Shown piece by piece: positions 40,311-48,970 of a stretch of DNA of 64,000 nucleotides (positions are counted from its first letter, which is position 1; every line of letters begins with the position of its first letter). The DNA is from Lysobacter sp. yr284. Its GTDB lineage: Bacteria > Pseudomonadota > Gammaproteobacteria > Xanthomonadales > Xanthomonadaceae. Position numbers and translations under genes: made by a program. The DNA lies in assembly GCF_900107375.1 (NCBI RefSeq), contig NZ_FNPT01000008.1, positions 69,361 to 133,360 of the forward strand, given 5' to 3'. The notes beneath the pieces were generated by a model. That model was not told where the DNA came from, ran no database searches, and saw nothing but the letters and a program-made list of their open reading frames with translations.

Positions 40311-41441
40311 TCAGAACTGCGCGCTGAGGTCGTTGTACCAGGGGCCCGGCGCCGGCATCACCGGCACCGACGCCAGCTTGCCGGCGCTCACGCTGCCGCC
40401 GCCGAAATCGAGCTGGCTCAGGTCGACCCGCTGCACCGTGGCGTTGAACGCGCTGTTGAAGTAGTACACCGCGTTGGTGTGGTCGCGCGCGACCTGCCAC
40501 ATCGTCCAGTCGCCCTGGTGCGGCAAGGGCTGCTTGTCGGTGCTGACCAGGGCGGTGCCGTAGGGCGTGGCCTGGACGATCTGCACCAGCTGCAGGGCGA
40601 CGTTGACGATGGTCTGGGTGCTGTCGGTGGCGCCGTCGAGCTTGGCCGTCGGCAGCCAGCCCTTGCCGTCGCGCGGCAGCAGGCCCAGGCCCTTGCGCAG
40701 GAACCAGGCCTTGATGAAGCGCGAGGGCGAGGTGATGTCGCCGGGCAGGCCGACCGTGCCCGCGCCCACCGGCGGGCCGGCGTCGGCCTTGCGCGAGGTG
40801 CCCGAGCCGACGACGCTGAGCTTCTCGTAGATTTCCAGGTTGCTGCGCTGCCAGTCGTAGGTCGGCGCGTTGGTCAGCACCGCGTCGTTGGTGGCGCCGT
40901 TGCGGTAGTCCGGGCCGTAGACGATGGTCTGGCCGCCGATGCATTCGATCACCGCGCTCAGGCCCTGGCTGTCGGTGGCGATGAAATGCACCGGCAGGAA
41001 GGTCGGCGCGTCGGGCTGCGGGCCGACGATGCGCACCTTGGCCAGCGCGCTGACCAGCGTCGGCACCGAGTCGAACTGGCTCATGACCCAGGCGACGAAG
41101 TCGTGGAAGGCCACCGGCTGCTCGCCGCTGTCGGCCTTGGCCGCGTACTGCGTGCCCGGCAACCACAGCGCCGCGCAGGACAGCCCGGCTTGGTTGATGC
41201 CGTCGATGAAGGTGGTGAACTCGGGCATCGTCTGCGGATCGGCGAGGGCGACGAAGCCGTACTGGCCGGTCCACGGCTGCGAGTGGTCGAGGAAGATCGG
41301 GAACTTCTGCTGCGCCGGCACGCGGTACAGGTGGGTGGCCAGGGTGCCGGTGAGTTCCATGCAGCGCGCGGTGATGTGCTGGAGCGCGCCGGGCGAGCCC
41401 GAGGGAACGTTGGGGACGGACAGCAGGAAGTTGGTGCACAT
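40311..41441 (-). CDS. Choloylglycine-hydrolase-family linear amide hydrolase
   Basis: The 376-residue protein starts MCTNFLL, so Cys2 becomes the N-terminal nucleophile after Met removal, as in C59 Ntn hydrolases. The family pattern continues with PIFLDHSQPWTGQYGFVALA (substrate loop), AGLSCAALWLPGTQYA and GIECIGGQTIVYGPDY-like stretch LSAVIECIGGQTIVYGPDYR, and NLEIYEKLSVVG. GDITSPSRFIKAWFLRKG carries the conserved Ser/Arg area. No signal peptide precedes the Cys, so the mature enzyme is cytoplasmic or exported by another route. Members hydrolyse bile salts, penicillin or N-acyl homoserine lactones; the substrate here is unknown. The upstream gap contains a family A repeat. Confidence 0.85.
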   Translation of the reverse strand: MCTNFLLSVPNVPSGSPGALQHITARCMELTGTLATHLYRVPAQQKFPIFLDHSQPWTGQYGFVALADPQTMPEFTTFIDGINQAGLSCAALWLPGTQYAAKADSGEQPVAFHDFVAWVMSQFDSVPTLVSALAKVRIVGPQPDAPTFLPVHFIATDSQGLSAVIECIGGQTIVYGPDYRNGATNDAVLTNAPTYDWQRSNLEIYEKLSVVGSGTSRKADAGPPVGAGTVGLPGDITSPSRFIKAWFLRKGLGLLPRDGKGWLPTAKLDGATDSTQTIVNVALQLVQIVQATPYGTALVSTDKQPLPHQGDWTMWQVARDHTNAVYYFNSAFNATVQRVDLSQLDFGGGSVSAGKLASVPVMPAPGPWYNDLSAQF

Positions 41442-42018
41442 GCGGGAGGCTCCTTTCCACGGGGTGGCGTTGGGCGAACGCGCGCGGCCGGGCCGCGCGC
41501 GTTCACGTGTCGGCGGTGGATGCATCGGTGCGGGAGTGCTGCGGAAGGATCGATGCTTCGCACGCGGCGCTTGGCGGGCGCGCGAAGGCGATGTCCGAAA
41601 GTAACAACGCGCAGCGGGCGGTCGGACAGGTCACCGGTTCTGTGACGAGTCGCGCGCTACGGAAATTTGCCGCGCGGCGAGGTTGCGATGCGCGTTGGCG
41701 CACGTCGCGGCAATCGCGCGTTGATGAACGAAATCGCTTCGCTGCGCGAAGATTTTGTGAAAGGGGCGGGTGTGCGGAGGTTGCCGGTTCGGGCGGGCGT
41801 CGGCCGCTGCGGCGCGGACGTTGCGTTGCGCGGCGTTCGTCGTGGTTGAGTTGTCGCGGTCGCGGCTCGCGCCGCGCCTGCTAAGGGCTGCGCATCCCAC
41901 TGTAGGAGCGGCGCAAGCCGCGACCGCGACAACCCAACCACGACAAACCCGACCGCGGCCAAGAACGCGCCGACCGCCTGCGTTTATGCTTGCCCATCGC
42001 CCCAAGGATCGCCCGCGC
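41442..42018. other. Divergent intergenic region with paired palindrome
   Basis: This 577-base gap includes the family A pair at 41851-41932 and an AT-rich tract (GGAAATTTGCCGCGC near 41660). No gene is supported; the open frames are Arg-rich shadows. Confidence 0.5.
41851..41932. repeat. Paired palindromic repeat, family A, locus 5
   Basis: The left arm TTGTCGCGGTCGCGGCTCGC ends in GCCGCGCCTGCTAA, an imperfect version of CCGCTCCTACA, and the right arm TGTAGGAGCGGCGCAAGCCG is canonical. They lie about 20 bases apart, closer than at most other sites. Confidence 0.8.
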
Positions 42019-43518
42019 ATGAAGCCGCCGCGTTTCGCCCGTTACGCCTCGACCCTGGCCTGCGCCGCCGCGCTCGCGGCCTGCGCCAGCCTGCACGCCG
42101 CCGCTCCGGTCGCGCAGCGTGCGCCGACGACCGACTTCAACGAAGCCTGGCCCGCCTATCGCCAGCGCCAGTCGCGCCTGCCGCTGCGCTACGAAGCGAT
42201 CGAGCGGGTGCGCCTGGACGGCGCGGAAAAACGCAGTTACCGGCTGTATTCGCAGTCGTGGCCGGAGAGCGGCGGCGCCGATCCGGCGCAGTGGAGCCAT
42301 CGGGTCGATCTCTACGTGCCCGACGCGGCGCGGCCGAAGTCGGCGTTGCTGGTGATCAACAACGGCACCAACCGCGGCAACGGCAGCGATCCGCAGCGAC
42401 CGCCCAGCGACTTCAGCGACGAACTGGCGCGCGAGACCGCGGTGGCCACGCACACCATCGTGGTGTCGGTGTCCGACGCGCCGAACCAATACCTCGCGCT
42501 GCCGGGCGAGCCGCCGCGCAAGGAGGACGCGCTGGTCGCCGCGACCTGGCGCCGCTTCCTGGACGCGCCGGTCGCCGCCAACGCCACATTGCCGCTGCAC
42601 GTGCCGATGGCCGAGGCCGCGGTCAAGGCGATGGACCTGGCCCAGCGCGAACTGGCGCCGTACCGGCTGCGCTCGTTCGTGGTCGCCGGCGCGTCCAAGC
42701 GCGCCTGGGCGGCGTGGCTGACCGCGATCGGCGATACGCGGGTGAGCGCCATCGTGTCCTACGTGATCGACATGCGCATCGCGCCGTTGATCGGCCATAT
42801 CGGCAAGGTCTACGGCGGCGGCTGGCCGATCGCGCTGCAGCCGTACTACCAGGAAGGCATCACCCAACGCTACGATGAGCCGGCGTTCGCCCAGCTGATG
42901 CAGGTCGACGATCCCTATGCTTATCTGTCCGGCCGCCATCGCGCGCGCTTGGGCATTCCCAAGTATCTGGTCAGCGCCAGCGGCGACGATTTCTTCCCGC
43001 CCGACGCCCAGCGCCTGTACCTGGACGACCTGCCCGGCGCGACCGCGCTGCGCGCGGCGCCGAACTCCAACCACGGGGGCATCCGCGACCACATCCGCAG
43101 CACCCTGATTCCGGCGCTGCAGCGCTGGAACCGCCACCAGGCGCTGCCGCAGGTGCGCACGCGGCTGGACGAGCGCGACGGCCGGCTGCGCCTGAGCGCG
43201 CGCGCGTCCGAGCGGCCGGTGTCGGCGCGGCTGTGGCTGGCGGAGAATCCGGACTCGCGCGATTTCCGCTACGCCTGCGGCGTGCGTTACCGCGAGCAGC
43301 CGCTGCCGTTGCAGCGCAACGCGGTCGAGGCGGCGCTCGCGAAGCCGGCGCGCGGCTGGGGCGCGGCCTTCGTCGAATTCGCCTTCGCCGACGGCTTCGT
43401 CGCGACCTCGCCGGTGTTCGTCTATCCCGACGCGCAGTTCCCGAGCCAGCCGCCGGCCAACGGCAGCGGCGCCTGCCTGGTGCTGCCGCCGCATGCGCCG
43501 GCGACGGCGAACCGGTAG
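42019..43518 (+). CDS. PqaA-like (PhoPQ-activated pathogenicity-related) lipoprotein
   Basis: The 499-residue protein has a lipobox (CAAALAACAS) after a signal segment. It matches the PqaA group: YDVPD-like VDLYVPDAARPKSALLVINN, SDAPNQYLALPG, KAMDLAQRELAPYRLRSFVV and the active-site stretch VAGASKRAWAAWLTAIGDTR, where PqaA has GASKRGW. VSYVIDMRIAPLIGHIGKVY and SASGDDFFPPDAQRLYLDDL follow, with the C-terminal HGGIRDHIRSTLIPAL. The fold is alpha/beta-hydrolase-like. The start ATG 42019 is preferred over an earlier ATG at 41986 because it sits just before the lipoprotein signal. Confidence 0.85.
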   Translation: MKPPRFARYASTLACAAALAACASLHAAAPVAQRAPTTDFNEAWPAYRQRQSRLPLRYEAIERVRLDGAEKRSYRLYSQSWPESGGADPAQWSHRVDLYVPDAARPKSALLVINNGTNRGNGSDPQRPPSDFSDELARETAVATHTIVVSVSDAPNQYLALPGEPPRKEDALVAATWRRFLDAPVAANATLPLHVPMAEAAVKAMDLAQRELAPYRLRSFVVAGASKRAWAAWLTAIGDTRVSAIVSYVIDMRIAPLIGHIGKVYGGGWPIALQPYYQEGITQRYDEPAFAQLMQVDDPYAYLSGRHRARLGIPKYLVSASGDDFFPPDAQRLYLDDLPGATALRAAPNSNHGGIRDHIRSTLIPALQRWNRHQALPQVRTRLDERDGRLRLSARASERPVSARLWLAENPDSRDFRYACGVRYREQPLPLQRNAVEAALAKPARGWGAAFVEFAFADGFVATSPVFVYPDAQFPSQPPANGSGACLVLPPHAPATANR

Positions 43519-43549
43519 GCTGTCGCCACTTCCAGGGAGAGGTGGTCGC

Positions 43550-44158
43550 ATGAATGCGTGTTCGTCCTTCGCCATCCGCGTTCGCGGCCTCGCGCCCGGC
43601 GCGCTTGCCGGCGTCTTGCTGGCCGCCGCGTTGACCGCCTGCGGCGAGCGCGCCGCCGCGCCGGCCCCGGCCGCCGCGACCGCACCGCCGGCGGCGTCCG
43701 CGCCGGCCGCGCCGGCGTTCGACTTCGCCGCCTGGGTGGCGAGCAACGCCGCCTGCGCCGGCGGCTTCATCTCCGACGTGCAGGAAGCCGGGTTCGACAA
43801 GACCCTGCGCGATGCCGGCGTCGGCATCAGCGACGACGCCAGCGTCGGCGAGGTCGGCGTCGGCTCGGGTACGCTGACCCCGGGCACGCCGATCCGCCTG
43901 CACGGGTTCCCGGTGCGCCGGATCGACTTCGACTTCGGCAGCGGCGCGACCTTCGCGGTCGTGGTCGAGGCCACGCCGGAACAGGCGCGCGCGGCGATCG
44001 GCGCCAAGCCGTTGCCGCAGGTCTACCGCGACGTCTACAGCGAAGGCGTGCCGATGGCGGAAGCGACCGAGGACGTGCCGATGCCCGACATCCGCTTCGT
44101 GCGCGCCGGCGACGAACCGGGCACGCAGGAGATCGGCTGCGCGGCGTTCGACGGCTAA
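43550..44158 (+). CDS. Hypothetical lipoprotein, 202 aa
   Basis: A lipoprotein signal is present: GALAGVLLAAALTACGE, with Cys near residue 31, followed by an Ala/Pro linker of about 25 residues. The mature domain contains FDFAAWVASNAACAGGFISD, DAGVGISDDASVGEVGVGS and GSGATFAVVVEATPEQARAA, and it ends with EIGCAAFDG, giving two Cys in the domain. I do not recognise the family. It starts 31 bases after the PqaA-like gene, suggesting cotranscription and location on the same side of the envelope. Confidence 0.75.
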   Translation: MNACSSFAIRVRGLAPGALAGVLLAAALTACGERAAAPAPAAATAPPAASAPAAPAFDFAAWVASNAACAGGFISDVQEAGFDKTLRDAGVGISDDASVGEVGVGSGTLTPGTPIRLHGFPVRRIDFDFGSGATFAVVVEATPEQARAAIGAKPLPQVYRDVYSEGVPMAEATEDVPMPDIRFVRAGDEPGTQEIGCAAFDG

Positions 44159-44244
44159 GCCGCGATGCTGCGCTGCGTTGAACCGCGATGCCTCGCTGAG
44201 TGGGGCGAGAGGCCTGCAGCCGCGGCGAGATACGTTGGCCGCGG

Positions 44245-44319
44245 TTGTGGGAGGGCCTTCAGGCCCGATGCCTTTCTTTCAGGCAGCCGCGATCCGGCAC
44301 GACAGCCCCTGGCCTGAAG
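44245..44319. repeat. Palindromic repeat, family C, locus 2
   Basis: TTGTGGGAGGGCCTTCAGGC (44245) is the canonical arm, and a degenerate partner GGCCTGAAG lies at 44311. Located between two convergent genes. Confidence 0.65.
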
Positions 44320-44345
44320 ACCCACCCACCGCCAACCGCCACCAC

Positions 44346-44373
44346 GCGCCCGGCCGCGCTCGCGGCCGGGCGC
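44346..44373 (-). terminator. Strong GC hairpin after the chitinase gene
   Basis: GCGCCCGGCCGCG (44346-44358) and CGCGGCCGGGCGC (44361-44373) are exact inverted arms with a two-base loop, seven bases past the stop. There is no T tract on the minus strand, so terminator activity is uncertain. Confidence 0.4.
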
Positions 44374-44379
44374 GCGCGG

Positions 44380-45333
44380 TCAGCACTCCAGGTTGTTGCC
44401 CGCCGGCACGCCCAGCGTCGCGCTGAAGCCGCGGTACACCTGCACCCGGTTGAGCATCTGCTGGTGGCCGATCCCGCCTGCATTGCATTCGATGCCGCCG
44501 TTGATCGCGCGGATGGTCTCGCCGAACGCGCGCAGGTTCACCATCGCTTGGTGCGGGGTGTTGCTGGTGTTGCCGCGCTGGGTCATCCAGTACCACAAGG
44601 CGGTCTGCCACGAGATCGCCGAATTGGTGGCGACCCAGTCCGGGTTGTTGATCAGGTCCAGCCCCAGCGCGTTGCCGGCGGCGGAATAGTTGTAGTTCCA
44701 GCTCAGCTGGATCGGCCCGCGCCCGTAGTACTGCTTGCCGCCGCAGGTGCCGGCCGGCTGGCAGTAATGGTCCCAGTTGGCCTGGTTCTGCTCGCGGATG
44801 TGGACCAGCCCGCCGGTCTCGTGATGGACGTTGGCCAGGAACGCCGCCGCTTCCTGGCGCGCGATGGTGTCGCCGCCTTCCTTGGCGAAGTTCGGATACG
44901 AGCGCAGCGCCGCGACCAGCCCGGCGTAGGTGTAGAACGAATTGCGGTTGGGGAACATCTGGTTGAACTGCGACTCGCTGACCACGAAGCCGCCCGGCGA
45001 GGGGCCGCCGCCGTCGCAAGTGGTCGGCTGCCAGTACCAGGTGCTGATGGTCGGGTCGGTGCCGTCGCTGCCGTTGGTGCCGACGTTGACCAGCTTGTAG
45101 AACTGGCCGTTCGGCGGGAAGCGCACGATGGTGCCCAGGGTGTAGTTCACCCCGCGCGTCCATTCGACGAAGTTGCAGGCAGCGGGCGCGACCGCGGCCG
45201 CGGCGACGGCGTCGTCGTCGGGCGGCGCCTGCGGCGCGGCGAAGACCGAATGCGCGCACAGCAGGCCGAACAGGCCGGCGGTGCGGGCGAGGGCGGTGCG
45301 GAGACGGAGCGGAGACGTGGCGAGCTTGGACAT
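44380..45333 (-). CDS. GH19 chitinase with N-terminal CBM5/12
   Basis: The 317-residue protein has a signal peptide (TAGLFGLLCAHSVFA). Residues 53-106 form a chitin-binding CBM5/12 module (FVEWTRGVNYTLGTIV, FYKLVNVGTNGSD, WYWQPTTC). The GH19 domain starts near 117 with VVSESQFNQMFPNRNSFYTY; the catalytic acid is Glu172 in HHETGG, the second Glu181 in REQ, and QYYGRGPIQLSWNYNYSAAG, WQTALWYW and GETIRAINGGIEC are standard. It hydrolyses chitin by inversion and would act outside the cell on fungal or arthropod walls. The gene is divergent from a lipoprotein gene and converges on the hypothetical lipoprotein. Confidence 0.95.
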   Translation of the reverse strand: MSKLATSPLRLRTALARTAGLFGLLCAHSVFAAPQAPPDDDAVAAAAVAPAACNFVEWTRGVNYTLGTIVRFPPNGQFYKLVNVGTNGSDGTDPTISTWYWQPTTCDGGGPSPGGFVVSESQFNQMFPNRNSFYTYAGLVAALRSYPNFAKEGGDTIARQEAAAFLANVHHETGGLVHIREQNQANWDHYCQPAGTCGGKQYYGRGPIQLSWNYNYSAAGNALGLDLINNPDWVATNSAISWQTALWYWMTQRGNTSNTPHQAMVNLRAFGETIRAINGGIECNAGGIGHQQMLNRVQVYRGFSATLGVPAGNNLEC

Positions 45334-45775
45334 GGGGATTCCTCAGGGTTCGGGTTCTCGGTCCCCCCGAGGCGCACCGCGGCGCAAGGCCACGGGGCGG
45401 CGACAGCATCGGCGATGGCGTCGTTATCGTTATCGGTGCCGCTATTGCAAGGGCGCGCGCCGCGCCCGCCGCGGCCGGTGCGATTTCCGGCCGTCGCCGC
45501 GCGAGGCGGCGCAAGCGGGCGCGGATCTTGCGCCTGGGCGCGAATGTAGCCGCGGCTCGAGGCTGAATTTGGGCCGCGGTCGCGGAATCCGCCGCGGCGC
45601 GGTCCCGGCTGCGCGAGTTGCGGCATCGATACGGCCCGCGCGCGACCGGGTTCGCATTTGCGTTGCGATGCGGCAACCGTTTTGCGCCGCGGCGCGGTAT
45701 AAGGCCGCTGTGGTTCGCGCCGGCAAGCCGGCGGGCCCGTTCCCCAGCCAGGCCGCGCGGCGGCGAGGTGCAGCG
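45334..45775. other. Divergent intergenic region
   Basis: A 442-base gap between the chitinase and the following lipoprotein gene. The 45415-45450 tract (GTTATCGTTATCGGTGCC) is lower in GC and could carry the chitinase promoter. No other feature was seen. Confidence 0.45.
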
Positions 45776-46471
45776 ATGAAGCGCAAGGCGATCCCGAACT
45801 CCTGCTGGGCGGCGTTGGCGGCGTCCGCGGCGCTGCTGGCCGGCGGCTGCGGCCAGGCCGACAGCGACCGCCGGGCCCAGGCCGAGGCCGCGCCGCCGCG
45901 CGCCGGACAGATGCTGGACCCGGGCGAGACCGCGCAGCGGCTGGTCAAGATGCGCGCGCAAGCGCTCGGCGGCGACCAGCAGGGCCTGCAGCAGAACCTG
46001 CAGGAGCTCAACCGCGACTTCAACCGCTCGATCAAGCTCGCCGACCCGAGCAAGCGCGTGGACCGCGAGAACGCGCGCATCGCCGCGCGCGGCGTCAAGG
46101 GCGTGCGTTCGGTGGTGTGGATCGACGGCGAGAACCTGTTCGCCATCGTCGACCGCAACGCCGACCGCAGCTACGGCACGGTCGATGCGATCTGCCGCCA
46201 GCTCGAACCGCTCGGCGACACCCTCGGCGTGGTGATCAACCTGCAGAGCGGCGCGGCGCGCAACGGCGACGAACTGGAGATCCTCAGCCGCAACTGCCAA
46301 CTGCCGCCGGGCGAGCGGGCGATGCTGCAGCACAACCGCCAGGTCGACGCGCTGCCGCCGCAGGTGCGCGCCCAGCACCGCGCCAACGCCGACGCGGCCC
46401 TGCGCGCCGAGCGCGCGGGCGAGCGCGCCGAGAGCGACCGGATCATCGAGGCGAACACGCCGGAGATGTAA
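45776..46471 (+). CDS. Hypothetical lipoprotein, 231 aa
   Basis: The signal ends in LLAGGCGQ (Cys25 lipidated). The mature chain is mainly helical in its first third (LVKMRAQALGGDQQGLQQNL, QELNRDFNRSIKLADPS), then has a VVWIDGENLFAIVDRNADRS strand region, an AICRQLEPLGDTLGVVINL segment, and a Glu/Arg-rich helical end (ADAALRAERAGERAESDRI). Two Cys (AICRQ and RNCQL) may pair. No family was recognised. It is monocistronic in appearance, reading toward the RidA gene 184 bases later. Confidence 0.75.
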   Translation: MKRKAIPNSCWAALAASAALLAGGCGQADSDRRAQAEAAPPRAGQMLDPGETAQRLVKMRAQALGGDQQGLQQNLQELNRDFNRSIKLADPSKRVDRENARIAARGVKGVRSVVWIDGENLFAIVDRNADRSYGTVDAICRQLEPLGDTLGVVINLQSGAARNGDELEILSRNCQLPPGERAMLQHNRQVDALPPQVRAQHRANADAALRAERAGERAESDRIIEANTPEM

Positions 46472-46655
46472 TGCCGCGCGGGCAGGGGCGCACGGTCGGC
46501 GAGGCGGACGACGTCGCCCGCAGCCGCGACCGCCGCCCGTGCGTCCGCCTGCGCCGGCCGGGCGGACTCCACTATCCGCGACGGCTTCGCCCGCAAAGGC
46601 TGCCGCCGGCGCCGCGATGCGGGACAATGCCGTCCCCACAGCAGCGAGGTGCAAC

Positions 46656-47009
46656 ATGATCCAACGATTCGACGTAGGCGCGCGCCTGTCGGAAATGGCG
46701 ATCCACAACGGCGTGGCCTACCTGGCCGGGCAAGTGCCCGACAGCGAGGACCTGGACATCGCCGGCCAGACCCGCGAGACCCTGGCCTCGATCGACGCGC
46801 TGCTGACGCGCGCCGGCAGCGACAAGACCCGCATCCTGATGGCGCAGATCTTCCTCGCCGACATGGCCGACTTCGACGGCATGAACGCCGTCTGGGACGC
46901 CTGGGTCGAACCCGGCCACACCCCGCCGCGCGCGACCGTGCAGGCGCCGCTGGCCAACCCGAAGTACCGGGTCGAAATCGTGATCACCGCGGCGGTGCCG
47001 GCGGCCTGA
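46656..47009 (+). CDS. RidA/YjgF/UK114-family protein
   Basis: The 117-residue protein opens MIQRFDVGARLSEMAIHNGV, then AYLAGQVPDSEDLDIAGQTR, and has ILMAQIFLADMADFDGMNAV, followed by HTPPRATVQAPLANPKYRVE. The conserved Arg in PPRATVQA is the catalytic residue that orients enamine/imine substrates in RidA deaminases. The usual length is about 125. It probably hydrolyses reactive 2-aminoacrylate-type or similar intermediates in the cytoplasm. GAGGTGCAAC just upstream supports the ATG. It is the last plus-strand gene before the DUF4189 block. Confidence 0.9.
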   Translation: MIQRFDVGARLSEMAIHNGVAYLAGQVPDSEDLDIAGQTRETLASIDALLTRAGSDKTRILMAQIFLADMADFDGMNAVWDAWVEPGHTPPRATVQAPLANPKYRVEIVITAAVPAA

Positions 47010-47204
47010 GGGATCTCCCAGCGGCTTGGGCGATTGCCGGAATGGTCCGCGCGATCGCCGGAGCCGCCTGGGCGATTGCGCAACGGCTGGAACGCCACAC
47101 GCAACGCTTCAGTGCACGCGGCGTCCGCCAAGGCGACCGCTTCGCTGTTCAGCCCCGACGCTGTTCGATCCGTTTGCTGCACGGTCGCGGCGGCTGGGAG
47201 AAGA

Positions 47205-47230
47205 GCATCGGGACTGAAGTCCCTCCCACA
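47205..47230. repeat. Palindromic repeat, family C, locus 3
   Basis: GCATCGGGACTGAAGTCCCT (47205) with CCCACA following is one arm in the reverse orientation of the locus 1 right arm. No second arm was found nearby, so this copy is solitary. Confidence 0.65.
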
Positions 47231-47307
47231 AAAAAGCGCAGTGGCGACCTGATCGTGCGGCCCTGGAGCGCCATCGATGATGGCGCGGCATTGTGGCCTG
47301 CGCGCAG

Positions 47308-47763
47308 CTAGATCCCTTTCCTCGCCAAGCTGCAGCCCACGTAAAAAACTTTGCAATCGCTGTCTTCTTTCTGGCATCGGCTCATGCCATGGGAGACTGC
47401 CTCCTGGTCGGAGGCGCTGCTTTGGAAGTAATTCATCCGGGTTCCGGTAATCACGCTTGCGCATTCGTTTCTGTAAGTGAACTTGATCGCGCAGTCGACC
47501 CCTCGGTTCTTCCGGCATTCCTTCAGCGCCTTCTTTTCGGCGCCGTCCTTGCGCGCAATCCATTCGGCGGTGCCGAATGCCCCGTTCGATTCGTCGGTCG
47601 CGATAGCGCCCCAGCGGTCGTAGTAGACGGTGGCCGCTTGTGGTTGCTCGGCGCAGCCTTGCCAACCGTTTCCGCGTTGCATGTCGCAGGAAGCGTGGGC
47701 GCTGCCGAATGGAGCGAAGGACATGACGACAAGTACAGTAAGCGCGATAGCGGGCGGATACAT
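47308..47763 (-). CDS. DUF4189 exported protein, array copy 1
   Basis: The 151-residue protein has a signal peptide (LTVLVVMSFAPFGSAHA). The mature part shows the family plan found in all six copies: GNGWQGC, WGAIATDESNGAFG, KKALKECRKNRGVDCAIKF, YRNECASVITGT, DQEAVSHGMSRC and DCKVFYVGCSLA. Eight Cys in the mature chain suggest four disulfides. It lacks the CPPGS stretch of most other copies (SCDMQRGNGW instead). DUF4189 is a small domain of unknown function. It is the last gene of the minus-strand array, 113 bases after copy 2. Confidence 0.85.
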   Translation of the reverse strand: MYPPAIALTVLVVMSFAPFGSAHASCDMQRGNGWQGCAEQPQAATVYYDRWGAIATDESNGAFGTAEWIARKDGAEKKALKECRKNRGVDCAIKFTYRNECASVITGTRMNYFQSSASDQEAVSHGMSRCQKEDSDCKVFYVGCSLARKGI

Positions 47764-47876
47764 TGGTCCCTGTCGGATTTGGTCCGGATCGTGAGGGGCG
47801 GCGGTCGGGTAGGTGAGCCGGATCTAAGAACCTGTCGGCGCTAGCTCCGTTGCTTCGGCGAGCAAGGACAGCGGGG

Positions 47877-48345
47877 TTATTGAATTTGTTCGGACAGGCT
47901 GCAGCGCGAATAGAACACCGCGCAGCCCTCGTCTTCCCTGTTGCATCTGGCCATGCTGTTGGCTATAGCCTCTTCTGCTGTCGGGTCGGTCCTGATGAAA
48001 TAGGTGTTCTTGCTTGTGACGTAGCTGATGCACTGGTTGTAGTAGCTGAATATGACCTTGCAGTCCTTTGCTTTGTGCTTCTTGCACATGGATAAGGCGT
48101 ATTTCTCCGCTTTCGTTTTCGATTTCTCGCCGCTCGAAGAGCCGAACGCGCCACTCGCTTCGTCGGTCGCGATCGCCCCAGCGGTCAGCCCATAGGGGCG
48201 GTCCGGATGCGTCTACGCACCCCTGCCAGCCGTTACCGGTTTGGAGAACGCTGCCGGGAGGGCAAGCGCCCGCCGCGAATGGCGCAAGGGCAAGCGTAAG
48301 CGCTGGTGCTGCGATCGATGGGCGGATGAGCATAGGAAGCGTCAT
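47877..48345 (-). pseudogene. DUF4189 exported protein, array copy 2, frameshifted
   Basis: The first frame gives a signal peptide (APALTLALAPFAAGA), ACPPGSVLQTGNGWQGC and PPLWADRWG, then leaves the family pattern. In another frame the missing part continues as AIATDEASGAFG, SMCKKHKAKDCKVIFSYYNQ, then a full C-terminus ending FYSRCSLSEQIQ. The shift lies near 48175-48182, at a GGGGC tract, where the family's WGAIATDE needs one extra or two missing bases. Both parts are otherwise intact and share the eight-Cys plan, so the change looks recent. A sequencing slip is possible. Confidence 0.8.
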
Positions 48346-48464
48346 TCAGTTTGTCCTGACTTCGTCGGGTTCCGTTTACGCGGCCGGACCTGGACTCAGA
48401 CGACTGCGAGGAAGTCGGAACAGCGTCGGGAGGGGCGTCGTAATCCTTCGGCGGGGATAACTCC

Positions 48465-48947
48465 TCATCTGACTTGCTTCGGAAGACTGCAGCCGGAGTA
48501 GTGTTCGCTACAGCCTGTGTCGCCGGCTCGATGGCAGCGATCGAGTCCGTCAGATACGGCTTCTTCGCGGGTTTCGGCGCTTTGTACGAAGAAGAGTCTG
48601 TCGCCAGAGATGAGGCTTGCGCACTGATTGTAGTACGCGAGCTTTATTTTGCAGTTTTTGCTGCCATCTTCCTTGCATAGCTTTAGTGCGGCTCTCTCAG
48701 CGATTCTCTTTGAGCTGGCTTCGATTACCGTTCCGAGAGCTGCGCTGCTGCCGTCGGTTGCGATGGCTCCCCATTGCGTTTTCCAAGCCGGGCCGCTGTT
48801 TGTGGAAGGAATGCCTGTCTGGACGCAACCTTCCCAGCCGTTGCCCTTCTGCAAGGTGCTTCCGGGCGGGCAGGCATAGGCAGCGAATGGAGTTGTGAGA
48901 AACATCGCTGAGATCGCCGCTACGGAGGTGATCGATGCCTGACTCAT
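48465..48947 (-). CDS. DUF4189 exported protein, array copy 3
   Basis: This intact copy (160 aa) has a signal peptide (AAISAMFLTTPFAAYA) and the family segments YACPPGSTLQKGNGWEGC, WKTQWGAIATDGSSAALG, LCKEDGSKNCKIKLAYYNQC, RLFFVQSAETREEAVSDGLD and GCSEHYSGCSLPKQVR. It is closest to copy 4, sharing the VQSAETRE segment. The mature chain keeps the eight-Cys pattern. It begins 23 bases after the copy 4 stop codon, so the two are likely translated from one transcript. Spacing to copy 2 is about 119 bases. Confidence 0.85.
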   Translation of the reverse strand: MSQASITSVAAISAMFLTTPFAAYACPPGSTLQKGNGWEGCVQTGIPSTNSGPAWKTQWGAIATDGSSAALGTVIEASSKRIAERAALKLCKEDGSKNCKIKLAYYNQCASLISGDRLFFVQSAETREEAVSDGLDRCHRAGDTGCSEHYSGCSLPKQVR

Positions 48948-48970
48948 TCAGTCCTCCTGGCTTTCCATCG

